Source: a virus
Reading direction: 5' to 3' (one strand)
Length of the DNA stretch: 64,000 bases
IMG/VR virus record: IMGVR_UViG_3300028377_000004
Span: 1-64,000 of that record
Below the pieces are notes generated by a model. That model was not told where the DNA came from. It worked only from the letters and a program-made list of their open reading frames with translations, and searched no databases. Shown piece by piece: positions 34,543 through 42,051 of the stretch (positions are counted from its first letter, which is position 1; each line of letters starts with the position of its first letter). Position numbers and translations under genes: made by a program.

Positions 34543-35514
34543 TTAATCCTTGTTGGGATCATCATCAAATACATCATAGAACAACTGTGAAATTTTTCCA
34601 CGCTCGTTTTTAACAAGGTCAATATGCGCAGTGTAAGGAGAATTCAAAAAGTGAGGGCTAGTTACCAATTTGTGGATACCAGTTCTATTTCGTTGAATAT
34701 TTCGATCTCTCTGTCCCAAGTCACCGGAAAGAACCAATTTCGATCCTCCCGTATCATCAAGACGAGAACCTAAGGTAAGCATCTCAAAATGATTTAGATT
34801 TTGAGCTTCGTCATACCAACATACACAATCTCTAAGAGACGCACCTCTCATTAACTCTAGAGGCATGAACTCGATGATTTTCTTGTCCATCATCGTCTTG
34901 ATATAAGCAGACCCATCCTGGCCACCTGCCATATTTTCAAATAGAATGGTATAAGATTTAAGGAAAGGACCAAATTTATCCCCCTCATCTCCAGGGACTG
35001 TACCCCAGTAACGAGATTTAGTTACAATTTCCAAGGGTTTAGAAAGGATCAATTTTTTAATCCCACCTTGACCTGTAACCTGCTCCAGAGAGTAACTACC
35101 AATAACGGTAGTTTTCCCCGTTCCCGCAGGACCCGTAATGACTAAACAACGGATCTCAGGATCGTCCAGTAAATTTTGAAGTAAAATTTGTTCTTTATTT
35201 CTACCACTGACTCCAAACCATTTTAATTTTGTGTTCGCTCTAATTATTTTGCTGGGCTCCTTTGCGACGACTGCTAATACAGACTGTTGTCCTGATTTCA
35301 AAACAAGCGGCTGATTTGGATAAATATCCATTTCTTTAGGAGTATCAATAACTCCGCTGCTATGGAGAGTATCAATCATGGAAGAAGGCACTTCATAAAC
35401 TCGAAGGGCTTTTCCGAAAGGCTTATTTTGCGAAATGTCTTTGATCAGGCTACTCAAGGTTAACCTCGTTAGGGCTGAAGGAAACGAAAAACATGAAGGG
35501 CATCTTTGCCACAC
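34543..35514 (-). CDS. phoH: PhoH-like ATPase lacking a PIN domain
   Basis: 323 residues from a GTG at 35514. A TTG at 35457 with GAGG before it gives 304 residues and may be the real start, since the first 19 residues look unlike the family. Walker A is GPAGTGKT (128-135), Walker B WYDEAQN (234-239), followed by LVLSGDLGQRD. This is the PhoH/RNA-helicase-like ATPase core. In the two-domain PIN-PhoH family an N-terminal ribonuclease domain precedes the segment seen here as RVYEVPSSMIDTL..YPNQPLVL. That domain is absent, and the 108 bases upstream have no room for it. Phage PhoH roles are unclear; RNA metabolism is likely. Confidence 0.83.
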   Translation of the reverse strand: MWQRCPSCFSFPSALTRLTLSSLIKDISQNKPFGKALRVYEVPSSMIDTLHSSGVIDTPKEMDIYPNQPLVLKSGQQSVLAVVAKEPSKIIRANTKLKWFGVSGRNKEQILLQNLLDDPEIRCLVITGPAGTGKTTVIGSYSLEQVTGQGGIKKLILSKPLEIVTKSRYWGTVPGDEGDKFGPFLKSYTILFENMAGGQDGSAYIKTMMDKKIIEFMPLELMRGASLRDCVCWYDEAQNLNHFEMLTLGSRLDDTGGSKLVLSGDLGQRDRNIQRNRTGIHKLVTSPHFLNSPYTAHIDLVKNERGKISQLFYDVFDDDPNKD

Positions 35515-35622
35515 TAAATATTTATAGAAGGTTTAAAACGTAATTATTTATCTATTATCCCTGAAATTGACTCATTGCCGTTGATCGTTCTTTTAATGTG
35601 AAACTTTTTGAGGAGATCCTAA

Positions 35623-36405
35623 ATGGGCGACCTGAAAACCATACCTTTCCAATCTTTTCAAATACTGAGAGATTGGAGAAAGTCTGAAGAGGCCAATACC
35701 TATACCGACGAATGGCTTGACAAGATTTTGGTTCCTGGATTTGAGTATTATTTCAAATCCAGTAAATCCCCAGTCATTAGCGTTTTTGATCATGTAGATC
35801 CCAGTGAAAAACCCCTTTATGTGGACATCCATGTTGAACTCCGAAGTAAAGATGGGAAAATTCACCAACCCTGGCTTCTGACTTTCATTTGTCCTAAAGG
35901 TGTTCTTGAAGAGAACCAGAAGTATTCTCATAGCTCCGGTAAAATCGAAACTATTGATCTCCCTACTTTGAACACTCCTTTCCCTTATCAGGATATTCTT
36001 TGGGAGTGTGATCATTTTACCCCTGACGAAATCGTAAAAATGATGACCGCCTGGTCGGATCAGGTATGGCCGGATTTTAATCCAACTTTCCGGTATGGTT
36101 TGGCTAGCGATGAAGAATTTCAATGGATTCGCAATCTCTTTTCTCAAATAGATAAGGAAAACCTTCCCAATGATGAGGTCACATTTATAGAACAAATTTC
36201 CAACTCTGAATTATTCATCATTGGATCAAAAGAAAATCTAGGGGAGGATCTTTTAGGATGGTTAGAAGAGAAAGGATATCCCACAATTCCTACGGGAGAT
36301 GGAGATGAGATAGCTATTATGATTCCCCCCGATCTAAGGGAAATTATACTTGAGAAATGGCCCGATCTTAATTTTCGACCTGCTTTTCAGTTAGATTATG
36401 ATTAA
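35623..36405 (+). CDS. Uncharacterised protein, first gene of the 35.6-38.2 kb run
   Basis: 260 residues with a strong GAGGAGA ribosome site. The sequence is mixed alpha/beta, rich in Trp and Pro, with DPSEKPLYVDIHVELRSKDGKIHQPWLLTFIC as a likely central sheet. No catalytic motif stands out. It is divergent from PhoH and precedes the winged-helix-like gene by 15 bases. Confidence 0.55.
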   Translation: MGDLKTIPFQSFQILRDWRKSEEANTYTDEWLDKILVPGFEYYFKSSKSPVISVFDHVDPSEKPLYVDIHVELRSKDGKIHQPWLLTFICPKGVLEENQKYSHSSGKIETIDLPTLNTPFPYQDILWECDHFTPDEIVKMMTAWSDQVWPDFNPTFRYGLASDEEFQWIRNLFSQIDKENLPNDEVTFIEQISNSELFIIGSKENLGEDLLGWLEEKGYPTIPTGDGDEIAIMIPPDLREIILEKWPDLNFRPAFQLDYD

Positions 36406-36420
36406 TATGGAGATACGCCC

Positions 36421-36951
36421 ATGATAGATGAAAAAAGAATTAAAACCCTGAGCCTCAAAAGTATTGAGGATCTGTTGCATCTTTTAGAAAATGATCCAAG
36501 TTTAGAGTTATTTGCAGCATTACACCGGCTCTGTTTACGATATTCTTCCGATCCAGATCAAGATGATGCTTCCAGTTTTTTCTTTAGGCTCTCTGTATTT
36601 GATGAGTCTTTATTGGGACCTCAATATCAAACCCAATTAGAAATACTTCGATCCGTTTCTGCTCATGCACGGATTTACGATACCTATAATTATAGAGCTA
36701 CCCAGAAAAGACTTGCAGAAAAATTTGCCAAAGATTCGGGAATGTTACAACTCCTTCAATTCCTTTCCGCATCGGGTTCAACTCGCGCTAAAGAGCTTCA
36801 AGAAAAACTAGGAACTCTTCCAGGGTTTGAACGTATTATAAAGAGGTGCCTTGACAACAAGTTGATACATGTGTATGAATCAAGTGTCTTACCTGATCTG
36901 ATCTCTATCACTCATAAAGGTCGTAGGGTATTGACCCATTTGGGAAAGTAA
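36421..36951 (+). CDS. Helical protein with C-terminal winged-helix-like domain
   Basis: 176 residues. The first 100 are helical. Residues about 110-176 (LLQFLSASGSTRAKELQEKLGTLPGFERIIKRCLDNKLIHVYESSVLPDLISITHKGRRVL) fit a winged helix: a helix, a recognition-like helix after a Gly-rich turn, then a beta wing. Such proteins often bind DNA. It lies 15 bases after its upstream neighbour. The assignment is by pattern only. Confidence 0.5.
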   Translation: MIDEKRIKTLSLKSIEDLLHLLENDPSLELFAALHRLCLRYSSDPDQDDASSFFFRLSVFDESLLGPQYQTQLEILRSVSAHARIYDTYNYRATQKRLAEKFAKDSGMLQLLQFLSASGSTRAKELQEKLGTLPGFERIIKRCLDNKLIHVYESSVLPDLISITHKGRRVLTHLGK

Positions 36952-36988
36952 TTTGAATATTTTATCATTACTGCCCATTTCTTAGAAG

Positions 36989-37003
36989 AGAGGATGGTCC
37001 TCT
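36989..37003 (+). other. Short hairpin upstream of IF-1
   Basis: AGAGGA and TCCTCT pair around a 3-base loop about 30 bases before the IF-1 start. There is no T-run close behind, so a terminator is unlikely. It could be an mRNA structure affecting the leader. Confidence 0.35.
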
Positions 37004-37034
37004 ATCAAATTTTACTCAAAGGAAAGTTGTAAAT

Positions 37035-37280
37035 ATGTCGAAAGAAGAACCTATTGAAATGACCGGAATCGTCCAACAATCTCTACCCAATGCTACCTTC
37101 CTGGTGGAGCTAGATAATGGGTTGGAGGTAATGTGTCATATTTCCGGCAAAATTAGAAAAAATAATATCCGTATTTTGATCCAAGACACGGTCACTGTCG
37201 AGATGAGTCCCTATGACTTGTCGAAAGGTAGAATCACGTATCGTGGCAAGAAAGACCAGAATAATGGCGATAACGAATGA
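37035..37280 (+). CDS. infA: Translation initiation factor IF-1
   Basis: 81 residues. The complete OB-fold of IF-1 is visible: [22 protein letters not shown], then [36 protein letters not shown]. These are the conserved blocks of bacterial IF-1, with the HISGK.RKN.IRIL and SPYDL.KGRI.YR signatures both kept. IF-1 binds the ribosomal A site in the 30S subunit and steers initiation. The ribosome site is AAAGGAAAG. The start of the next gene overlaps its stop (ATGA). A phage copy could favour phage messages or replace a degraded host factor. The length is slightly more than the usual 71-72 residues because of a hydrophilic tail. Confidence 0.92.
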   Translation: MSKEEPIEMTGIVQQSLPNATFLVELDNGLEVMCHISGKIRKNNIRILIQDTVTVEMSPYDLSKGRITYRGKKDQNNGDNE

Positions 37281-37618
37281 AAGCCAAAATAGTGAAAACA
37301 GAACTGGATCTACTTCTACCGCAATTTGATTGGGAGATCATAGTAGACGACGCAGATTTCGTTTCGGTGAGGGGAAATGCCCCAGGTCTTCAAGTCAGGC
37401 CCGAAATTATGTGGTCGCCCAGAACTACACGCCCTGAGGATGGAGTTTATTTAGTAGGGTATGAACCTGAAGACAAAGACCCTTATCATTCAAAACATTT
37501 GGGACATGCTGCTAATCTGGACGATGCAATTGAATTGCTCAAAACGTCTTTGAGGGATCGGTTATACTATCTAAAAGATGAAATCCAAATTTGCCATGAT
37601 ATTCTTTCTCGATTGTAA
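37277..37618 (+). CDS. Uncharacterised protein coupled to IF-1
   Basis: 113 residues, starting in the IF-1 stop (ATGA), so the two are translated together. The sequence is acidic with a likely beta N-terminus ([17 protein letters not shown]) and a helical C-terminus ([30 protein letters not shown]). I recognise no family. Its coupling to IF-1 makes a translation-related role possible but unproven. Confidence 0.55.
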   Translation: MKAKIVKTELDLLLPQFDWEIIVDDADFVSVRGNAPGLQVRPEIMWSPRTTRPEDGVYLVGYEPEDKDPYHSKHLGHAANLDDAIELLKTSLRDRLYYLKDEIQICHDILSRL

Positions 37619-37640
37619 TTCTGTAATGCAGTAGGTAGTA

Positions 37641-38153
37641 ATGTTTAATAAAGAAGCAATTTCAGCAACCTCCACAATGGCTGCTATAAAACCCCCCTCT
37701 GACATTATCGCGCCTTTGAAGACGCATTTTTCAGAGGATGTATGGAAAGCGGGTCCTCATGTCACTTTGGCTTATCTAGGAAAGACCAATAAAGGACAGT
37801 TCATAGATATTGCTATGTGCCTCAATAAGATAATGAAAGACCTAAGACCAATTGAATTGGGAATTGAAGGGGCAGGATGTTTTAGAGGAGAAGACTGCAA
37901 AGTTAGGTTGGCTCTGGTAAATGGAGTTGGACTAGATATTTGGGCCTTAGCAGTTAGGTCTGCTCTCAAAAAAGAAGGCTTGCTCCCGCCTATTGAACAT
38001 GGTTTCCTTCCTCACATGACGTTAGCCTATGAAGATGGTATAATGCCCGAAAATTGGGAGAAGCCTATTATTGCAGTTGACCAGAAATGGACCTGCTCTC
38101 AAATTATTTTGAGTCGGGGTCTGGAATCTAAAATGGTATATGATATCATATAA
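37641..38153 (+). CDS. 2H phosphoesterase (LigT/2'-5' RNA ligase-like)
   Basis: 170 residues. The two catalytic motifs of the 2H family are clear: His40-Val-Thr42 in GPHVTLAYLG and His125-Met-Thr127 in LPHMTLAYEDG. A second ATG at residue 13 (37677) is possible. These enzymes open 2',3'-cyclic phosphates or 2'-5' linkages. In phages they act in RNA end repair or as anti-CBASS (Acb1-type) enzymes that cut cyclic nucleotide signals. The sequence alone does not decide. The presence of a kinase and a phosphatase-ligase elsewhere favours RNA repair. It overlaps the convergent Ntn hydrolase by 8 bases at the 3' ends. Confidence 0.82.
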   Translation: MFNKEAISATSTMAAIKPPSDIIAPLKTHFSEDVWKAGPHVTLAYLGKTNKGQFIDIAMCLNKIMKDLRPIELGIEGAGCFRGEDCKVRLALVNGVGLDIWALAVRSALKKEGLLPPIEHGFLPHMTLAYEDGIMPENWEKPIIAVDQKWTCSQIILSRGLESKMVYDII

Positions 38154-38928
38154 CTTTCAAAGAAAGAATTTTCATCTTTGAAGGATCTTCTCTCAGGTCT
38201 ACCTCATTAAAACTCTCTACGTTCTCTTTAATACAGTGGACATAGAGAGTTTTTTCATTTGGACTCAATACAAACTGGGAAGAAGTTTTCATTTTATCGG
38301 TATGCCGTACCATATTATGAGGATTTTTCTTTTCGAAAACGGAGTCGTTGACCGCCTCTATAACGTTAGCAGCACTTTGTACTCCTTCTAATTTATCAAG
38401 TGCCAACGTCATTCTTATCTTAGAAGATAAAAGATCTTCTCCTTTCGTATATCCCGCGTCCTTATGATATATACCGTGATTGGTTCGTACATGAAGGACA
38501 TTTGGATCTAGCTCTTTTATGATGGGAGTGTGTTTAGAAGTGGTTTCTATCGCAAAAATTCCAGTAGGAGTAGCTACAAAAGTATGGCCTTTTACTCCGC
38601 CCTTAAAATTAAGAAGAGACTCGATCACTTCGTCTTTATTGTCAAACCTGAGAGCGCGAAGGATACGTGCCCCGTCCTTTGACTTTTTTCCTTTCTTCGA
38701 TTTCTTCTTTTCTTTTTCATCTCGTCCAACCATCAGCGCAGAATTTACGATACAAATTCCGGCCTCGTTCATGCCCTCAATCCATTCGGTGAGCGCATCC
38801 GCAACTACTAAACATTCCATACCTCCTAATTCCAATTTACAAGACTTCAGATGTACTTTATAATTTCGGTCCCTATTCTTTAATAAGAGTGGCCCTTTCT
38901 CTGTGGGAATGCAAGCAATAATACACAT
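38146..38928 (-). CDS. Ntn hydrolase, acyltransferase/C45-like, catalytic Cys2
   Basis: 260 residues. The start is placed at 38928 because the protein then begins Met-Cys2-Ile-Ile-Ala, exposing the Cys that serves as N-terminal nucleophile. A longer open frame to 39081 would run through promoter copy 4. The early block GPLLLKNRDRNY and TNHGIYHKDAGYTKGEDLLSSKIRM resemble amide-hydrolysing Ntn enzymes such as penicillin acyltransferase-like C45 or TANGO2/NRDE proteins. The target is unknown; a role in resistance, quorum-signal cleavage or peptide processing cannot be told apart. A Lys-rich insert (KKKSKKGKKSKDG) is unusual. It is a single - strand gene. Confidence 0.65.
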   Translation of the reverse strand: MCIIACIPTEKGPLLLKNRDRNYKVHLKSCKLELGGMECLVVADALTEWIEGMNEAGICIVNSALMVGRDEKEKKKSKKGKKSKDGARILRALRFDNKDEVIESLLNFKGGVKGHTFVATPTGIFAIETTSKHTPIIKELDPNVLHVRTNHGIYHKDAGYTKGEDLLSSKIRMTLALDKLEGVQSAANVIEAVNDSVFEKKNPHNMVRHTDKMKTSSQFVLSPNEKTLYVHCIKENVESFNEVDLREDPSKMKILSLKVI

Positions 38929-38984
38929 AGATAATATCCTAAGAAAGAGTGAGGTTACGCTATAATAAAAAACAAAAAGAAAAT

Positions 38985-39021
38985 TTGTAATTTCATGAAG
39001 ACCAGGGTATATAGAGTGTAA
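38985..39021 (+). promoter_or_regulatory. Phage promoter copy 4 (for 39041-39729)
   Basis: TTGTAA at 38985-38990, 17 bp spacer ending CCAGGG, TATATA at 39008-39013, then GAGTGTAAG. About 20 bases separate the predicted start from the ATG at 39041. Confidence 0.82.
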
Positions 39022-39040
39022 GATCACAAAGGAGAACCTA

Positions 39041-39274
39041 ATGATGGCCAATGATTTCGAGGAAAGAAAAGAGGAACGCAAAGAATATTTCTACCGCTAT
39101 ATCTATGGCTGGAAAGAACGGAAATGTTCCGCCTGCTCGGGTTCCGGATATTATGATAGCGGGGGAAGTCCTAAATGTGGGGCTTGCGAAGGGACAGGAA
39201 AAGAGGTATATCAAACCGAAGAAGGCAAGAAGAAGATGATCGAAATGGGATATGAACCTAAAAAAAAGGATTAG
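39041..39274 (+). CDS. Small DnaJ-type zinc-ribbon protein
   Basis: 77 residues with a GGAGA ribosome site. Two CxxCxGxG units, CSACSGSG and CGACEGTG, are separated by YYDSGGSPK, as in DnaJ-like zinc ribbons. The rest is highly charged. It is the first gene after promoter copy 4 and lies 5 bases before another zinc-finger gene. Such small phage proteins are usually protein- or nucleic-acid-binding; no specific function is known. Confidence 0.65.
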   Translation: MMANDFEERKEERKEYFYRYIYGWKERKCSACSGSGYYDSGGSPKCGACEGTGKEVYQTEEGKKKMIEMGYEPKKKD

Positions 39275-39279
39275 CCACC

Positions 39280-39729
39280 ATGTATGACCACAGAGACTAT
39301 GCCGATATCAATTTAGAACCCTATGTCGATAGTAAGGACGAAGAGCAAATGATTCTTGTTCTCAAACTAGAGGACTATGAAGACGAAGAAGGCAACTACT
39401 TTGAGGAAGCTACCCAAACTTTCCCTCTCAAGTATGAAGTCTGTCCAACCTGTGAAGGTAGGGGAAAGCACGTCAACCCAAATGTAGATCGGAATGGAAT
39501 CACCGCTTCCGAAATGCATGAGATGGGTCCTGAGTTCCAAGAGGACTATTTTTCGGGACTCTATGATGTTACCTGCTCTGGATGCTGTGGGAAAAGAGTA
39601 CTCACGGCAGTAGATGATAGACGACTGGATGAAAGTCAAAAGCATTTCCTCAAAGCAGTCAATTCTGAGATCGAAGCGGACCATGAGTTCCGAAGCGTCG
39701 AACGCGCAGAACGTCGAATGGGATACTAA
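39280..39729 (+). CDS. Zinc-finger protein with CPTCEGRG motif
   Basis: 149 residues. CPTCEGRGKHVNPNVDRNGIT (about 55-75) followed by YDVTCSGCCGKR (about 95-107) forms a four-Cys zinc site of a common small phage family. The N-terminal 50 residues are acidic; the C-terminal part is helical (AVNSEIEADHEFRSVERAERRMGY). It ends the unit begun by promoter copy 4, followed by a 13-bp hairpin at 39733-39770. The function is unknown. Confidence 0.65.
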   Translation: MYDHRDYADINLEPYVDSKDEEQMILVLKLEDYEDEEGNYFEEATQTFPLKYEVCPTCEGRGKHVNPNVDRNGITASEMHEMGPEFQEDYFSGLYDVTCSGCCGKRVLTAVDDRRLDESQKHFLKAVNSEIEADHEFRSVERAERRMGY

Positions 39730-39732
39730 TTT

Positions 39733-39770
39733 ACCATCCTCCCAAACTCTAGTTGTATTGGGAGGATGGT
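39733..39770 (+). other. Strong intergenic hairpin without T-run
   Basis: A 13-bp perfect stem (ACCATCCTCCCAA with TTGGGAGGATGGT) and a 12-base loop, starting 3 bases after a stop codon and 23 bases before the next start. No T-run follows on either strand, so a classical terminator is unlikely. It may stabilise the mRNA 3' end or be a processing site. Confidence 0.6.
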
Positions 39771-39792
39771 TGAGGGTTAAAAAGGAAAAGCT

Positions 39793-39981
39793 ATGAATTT
39801 GGTAATCGTGTGCATCCTATTATTCGTTCTACTATTTGGGTCTGATATTTCTCAGAGCAAATCGTTGAGAGAATTCTTTTGGATAACAATTCATAACGTT
39901 ATAGCTCATCCAATGGTATGTTTTCAGAAGGAATGTACATTCCGTTTTCATGCTTGGAGCGCTACCAAAATGGATTGCTGA
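39793..39981 (+). CDS. Small membrane protein with HNVIAHPM motif
   Basis: 62 residues, starting after AAGGAAAAG. A hydrophobic N-terminus (LVIVCILLFVLLFG) is followed by ITIHNVIAHPMVCFQ and FRFHAWSA. The HNxIAHPxM...HxWT pattern is found in many small phage proteins of unknown function. The long overlapping frame upstream (39614) is rejected because it runs through the zinc-finger gene. Confidence 0.6.
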   Translation: MNLVIVCILLFVLLFGSDISQSKSLREFFWITIHNVIAHPMVCFQKECTFRFHAWSATKMDC

Positions 39982-39988
39982 ATTAATT

Positions 39989-40026
39989 TTGTAATTTCTA
40001 AAAGTCCAGGGTATATAGAGTGTAAG
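39989..40026 (+). promoter_or_regulatory. Phage promoter copy 5 (for 40059-40658)
   Basis: TTGTAA at 39989-39994, 17 bp spacer ending CCAGGG, TATATA at 40012-40017, then GAGTGTAAG. The leader to the ATG at 40059 is about 35 bases. Confidence 0.82.
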
Positions 40027-40058
40027 AGAAACACTTAACCCCTGAAAAGGAAGATATC

Positions 40059-40658
40059 ATGAGCTATGAAAATGCAAAATCGACGAAACTGGTAGCAACC
40101 CACTGTGCAGCTTGTGGTCGTCCTCTAGTAGACGCCTCGTCGGTAGAAGCTGGCATAGGTCCAATTTGTAGAAAGAAGTATCAGTATGAAGACGCCCTTC
40201 CCATTACGGATGAAGTCGAGTCGAAAGTTAAAGCTACTCTTTCCTCGGTTCCTGATCAAGACCTTCAGGGTAAAATCGGAGAAGCAGTGAACAAGGATGA
40301 CTCTCGACGGGCAGCGAACCTTTTAGTCCATCACATAGCACACCACCAGAAAGGTCCTGAGAGTATGGGAGCTATTCGACTGATTCGTGCCTTCGGATAT
40401 AATGTCCTTGCAGACCGGATCGAAGATCGCTTGAAACCTCAGATTCGGGTGAAAATAGAAGAAGGTCGTATCATCGTAGATAGTCCCTATAATGAAACCT
40501 TCGTATCGGCAATCAGAGAAATTGAGGGTCGTAAGTTTGATTTTGAGACGAAGACTTGGAATGTTCCTGTAGCGCAAAAAAGAACCTTATGGGATGCCCT
40601 TCGTGCTGGATATGAGGGTGAAGTCGCCCAAGGCCCTAAAGGTCCTTTTGTCCTCTGA
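40059..40658 (+). CDS. Zinc-finger protein with HARP-like C-terminal domain
   Basis: 199 residues. The N-terminus has HCAACGRPLVDASSVEAGIGPICRKKY, a zinc finger of a phage DNA-binding type. The C-terminal 60 residues, IRVKIEEGRIIVDSPYNETFVSAIREIEGRKFDFETKTWNVP, resemble the HARP domain of SMARCAL1-type SNF2 proteins. HARP supports DNA annealing and is usually attached to a SNF2 motor. Here it is separate and the SNF2-like helicase lies about 14 kb upstream; whether the two act together is unknown. It has its own promoter (copy 5). Confidence 0.62.
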   Translation: MSYENAKSTKLVATHCAACGRPLVDASSVEAGIGPICRKKYQYEDALPITDEVESKVKATLSSVPDQDLQGKIGEAVNKDDSRRAANLLVHHIAHHQKGPESMGAIRLIRAFGYNVLADRIEDRLKPQIRVKIEEGRIIVDSPYNETFVSAIREIEGRKFDFETKTWNVPVAQKRTLWDALRAGYEGEVAQGPKGPFVL

Positions 40659-40758
40659 GGAGAAGAGAATACTTGGGATATACTATACCTTGACTTCAGG
40701 TACATTAATAAGGTAAAAGTAGTTCTCTAATTGTTTTGTTGTAGAAGTGAGGGAGATA

Positions 40759-41886
40759 ATGGTGGCAGTATTAAAGATGTCTGAAATTGCGCAGTCAAAA
40801 GAACCACTAGTCATTATGATGATCGGCGCTTCGGGAAGTGGCAAGAGTACCCTTGCACATGAGTTGACTACTTTCCGAGATGATATGATTGTGGTATCCT
40901 CTGACGATACTCGTGAGCTTCTTACGGGAGATCCAGGCAATATGCCTATCTCTCGTTTGGCTTTTGAGCATATTCATACGATCTTGGAAACCCGATCAAG
41001 GCATGGAGTCAGCACGGTATTTGATGCAACTTCCCTGAAACGTGCCGACCGAATGGCTATTATGGCGAGTGCCCGGAAAAGTGATCGACATTTTAAGGTG
41101 GTGGGTGTTCTGGTAGAAACTCCCCTAGAGACGTGTAAAGCCCGCCAACACATGAGGGACCGTCAAGTACCCGAGTACGTGATTGAAAAACATCACAATA
41201 GCTATCAGGCTTCCAAGAAGAACGTTTTGGAGGAGAGGTTTGATGCTTTATTCATCTATGATACAGAGGAAAAAACCCTTACGGAATTAGAAACGTTTAC
41301 CCCTCCCGAGCCGTCCCTTGATATCGCCAATATTGTTACGGCGTTTAATAAGAAGACGATAGGCTCGAAAGTAACAGATCCGATTCCCTTTCTTGCCACT
41401 TTGAGTAAAGCCTTAAAAGCTACAGACTTTGGTAATCAGAGAGTGAAGGGGCAGGCATATATCCCCCTTAACGAAGCTGTTCCTTATGTATCGTGCGGGG
41501 TAGGAATTGGTACGGGGGATCCGTCAGACTATGTGATCAGAGAACACCGAGGAAATATGGGTTTGTATCTCAAAAGAGAACATGCTGCTCCAACCAAAAA
41601 CTTGGCAGTTGTTGTATATACCAGAGATGCCTATATGGCAGACCCTGATGTACAAGAGAATACGGAAGAATTCCAGAGAGCTACGGATTCGGATTCTACG
41701 CACTTCTTGGTAGCAGTCCTAGCAAGTGCTGGGGATCACAGCCCGCACACTCCAGGACGTTTTGTACGGAATCTGGCGGGAGGTAATCATGAAGCTATGT
41801 TCTGGACTGCCTCGGAGATTCGCAAGAAGGCCCAAGAAATTGTATCCTATTATGATGAAGAAAACTGGAAAGTGGTGGCAGACTGA
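40759..41886 (+). CDS. Pnkp-type polynucleotide kinase fused to an unknown domain
   Basis: 375 residues. The start is set at the ATG at 40759 after GAGGGAGA; a GTG 12 bases upstream is weaker. Walker A is GASGSGKST (23-31), followed by MIVVSSDDTRELL, AFEHIHTILETRSRHGVSTVFDATSLKRADR and CKARQHMRDRQVP. These are the blocks of the 5'-kinase of bacterial Pnkp and of T4 Pnk. From about 210 a second domain of about 165 residues follows (VIREHRGNMGLYLKREHAAPTKNLAVVVYTRDAY, then HFLVAVLASAGDHSP, FVRNLAGGNHE); its function is unknown. There is no phosphatase domain attached, but one is encoded at 55612-57738. Confidence 0.85.
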   Translation: MVAVLKMSEIAQSKEPLVIMMIGASGSGKSTLAHELTTFRDDMIVVSSDDTRELLTGDPGNMPISRLAFEHIHTILETRSRHGVSTVFDATSLKRADRMAIMASARKSDRHFKVVGVLVETPLETCKARQHMRDRQVPEYVIEKHHNSYQASKKNVLEERFDALFIYDTEEKTLTELETFTPPEPSLDIANIVTAFNKKTIGSKVTDPIPFLATLSKALKATDFGNQRVKGQAYIPLNEAVPYVSCGVGIGTGDPSDYVIREHRGNMGLYLKREHAAPTKNLAVVVYTRDAYMADPDVQENTEEFQRATDSDSTHFLVAVLASAGDHSPHTPGRFVRNLAGGNHEAMFWTASEIRKKAQEIVSYYDEENWKVVAD

Positions 41887-42051
41887 GGAGACAATTAGAG
41901 GAAATGAATTCTTATTTGGACGACCATACTTGTTTTCGTATTTCAGGGGAAGAGGACTAAATCCTATCACGTTGCGGGAAGAATGATCCTATCTAATTTG
42001 TTTTTAGAACAGAAAATAGTAGAAGACAAGTAAAGAGATGAGATCATTATT

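Noticed and set aside
38929-39081. N-terminal extension of the Ntn hydrolase frame
   Set aside because: It runs through promoter copy 4 and the start of a + gene, and would bury the Cys that must be N-terminal.
41726-41986. 86-residue frame overlapping the kinase fusion gene
   Set aside because: More than half lies inside the kinase gene in another frame; the sequence has no motif and no ribosome site.
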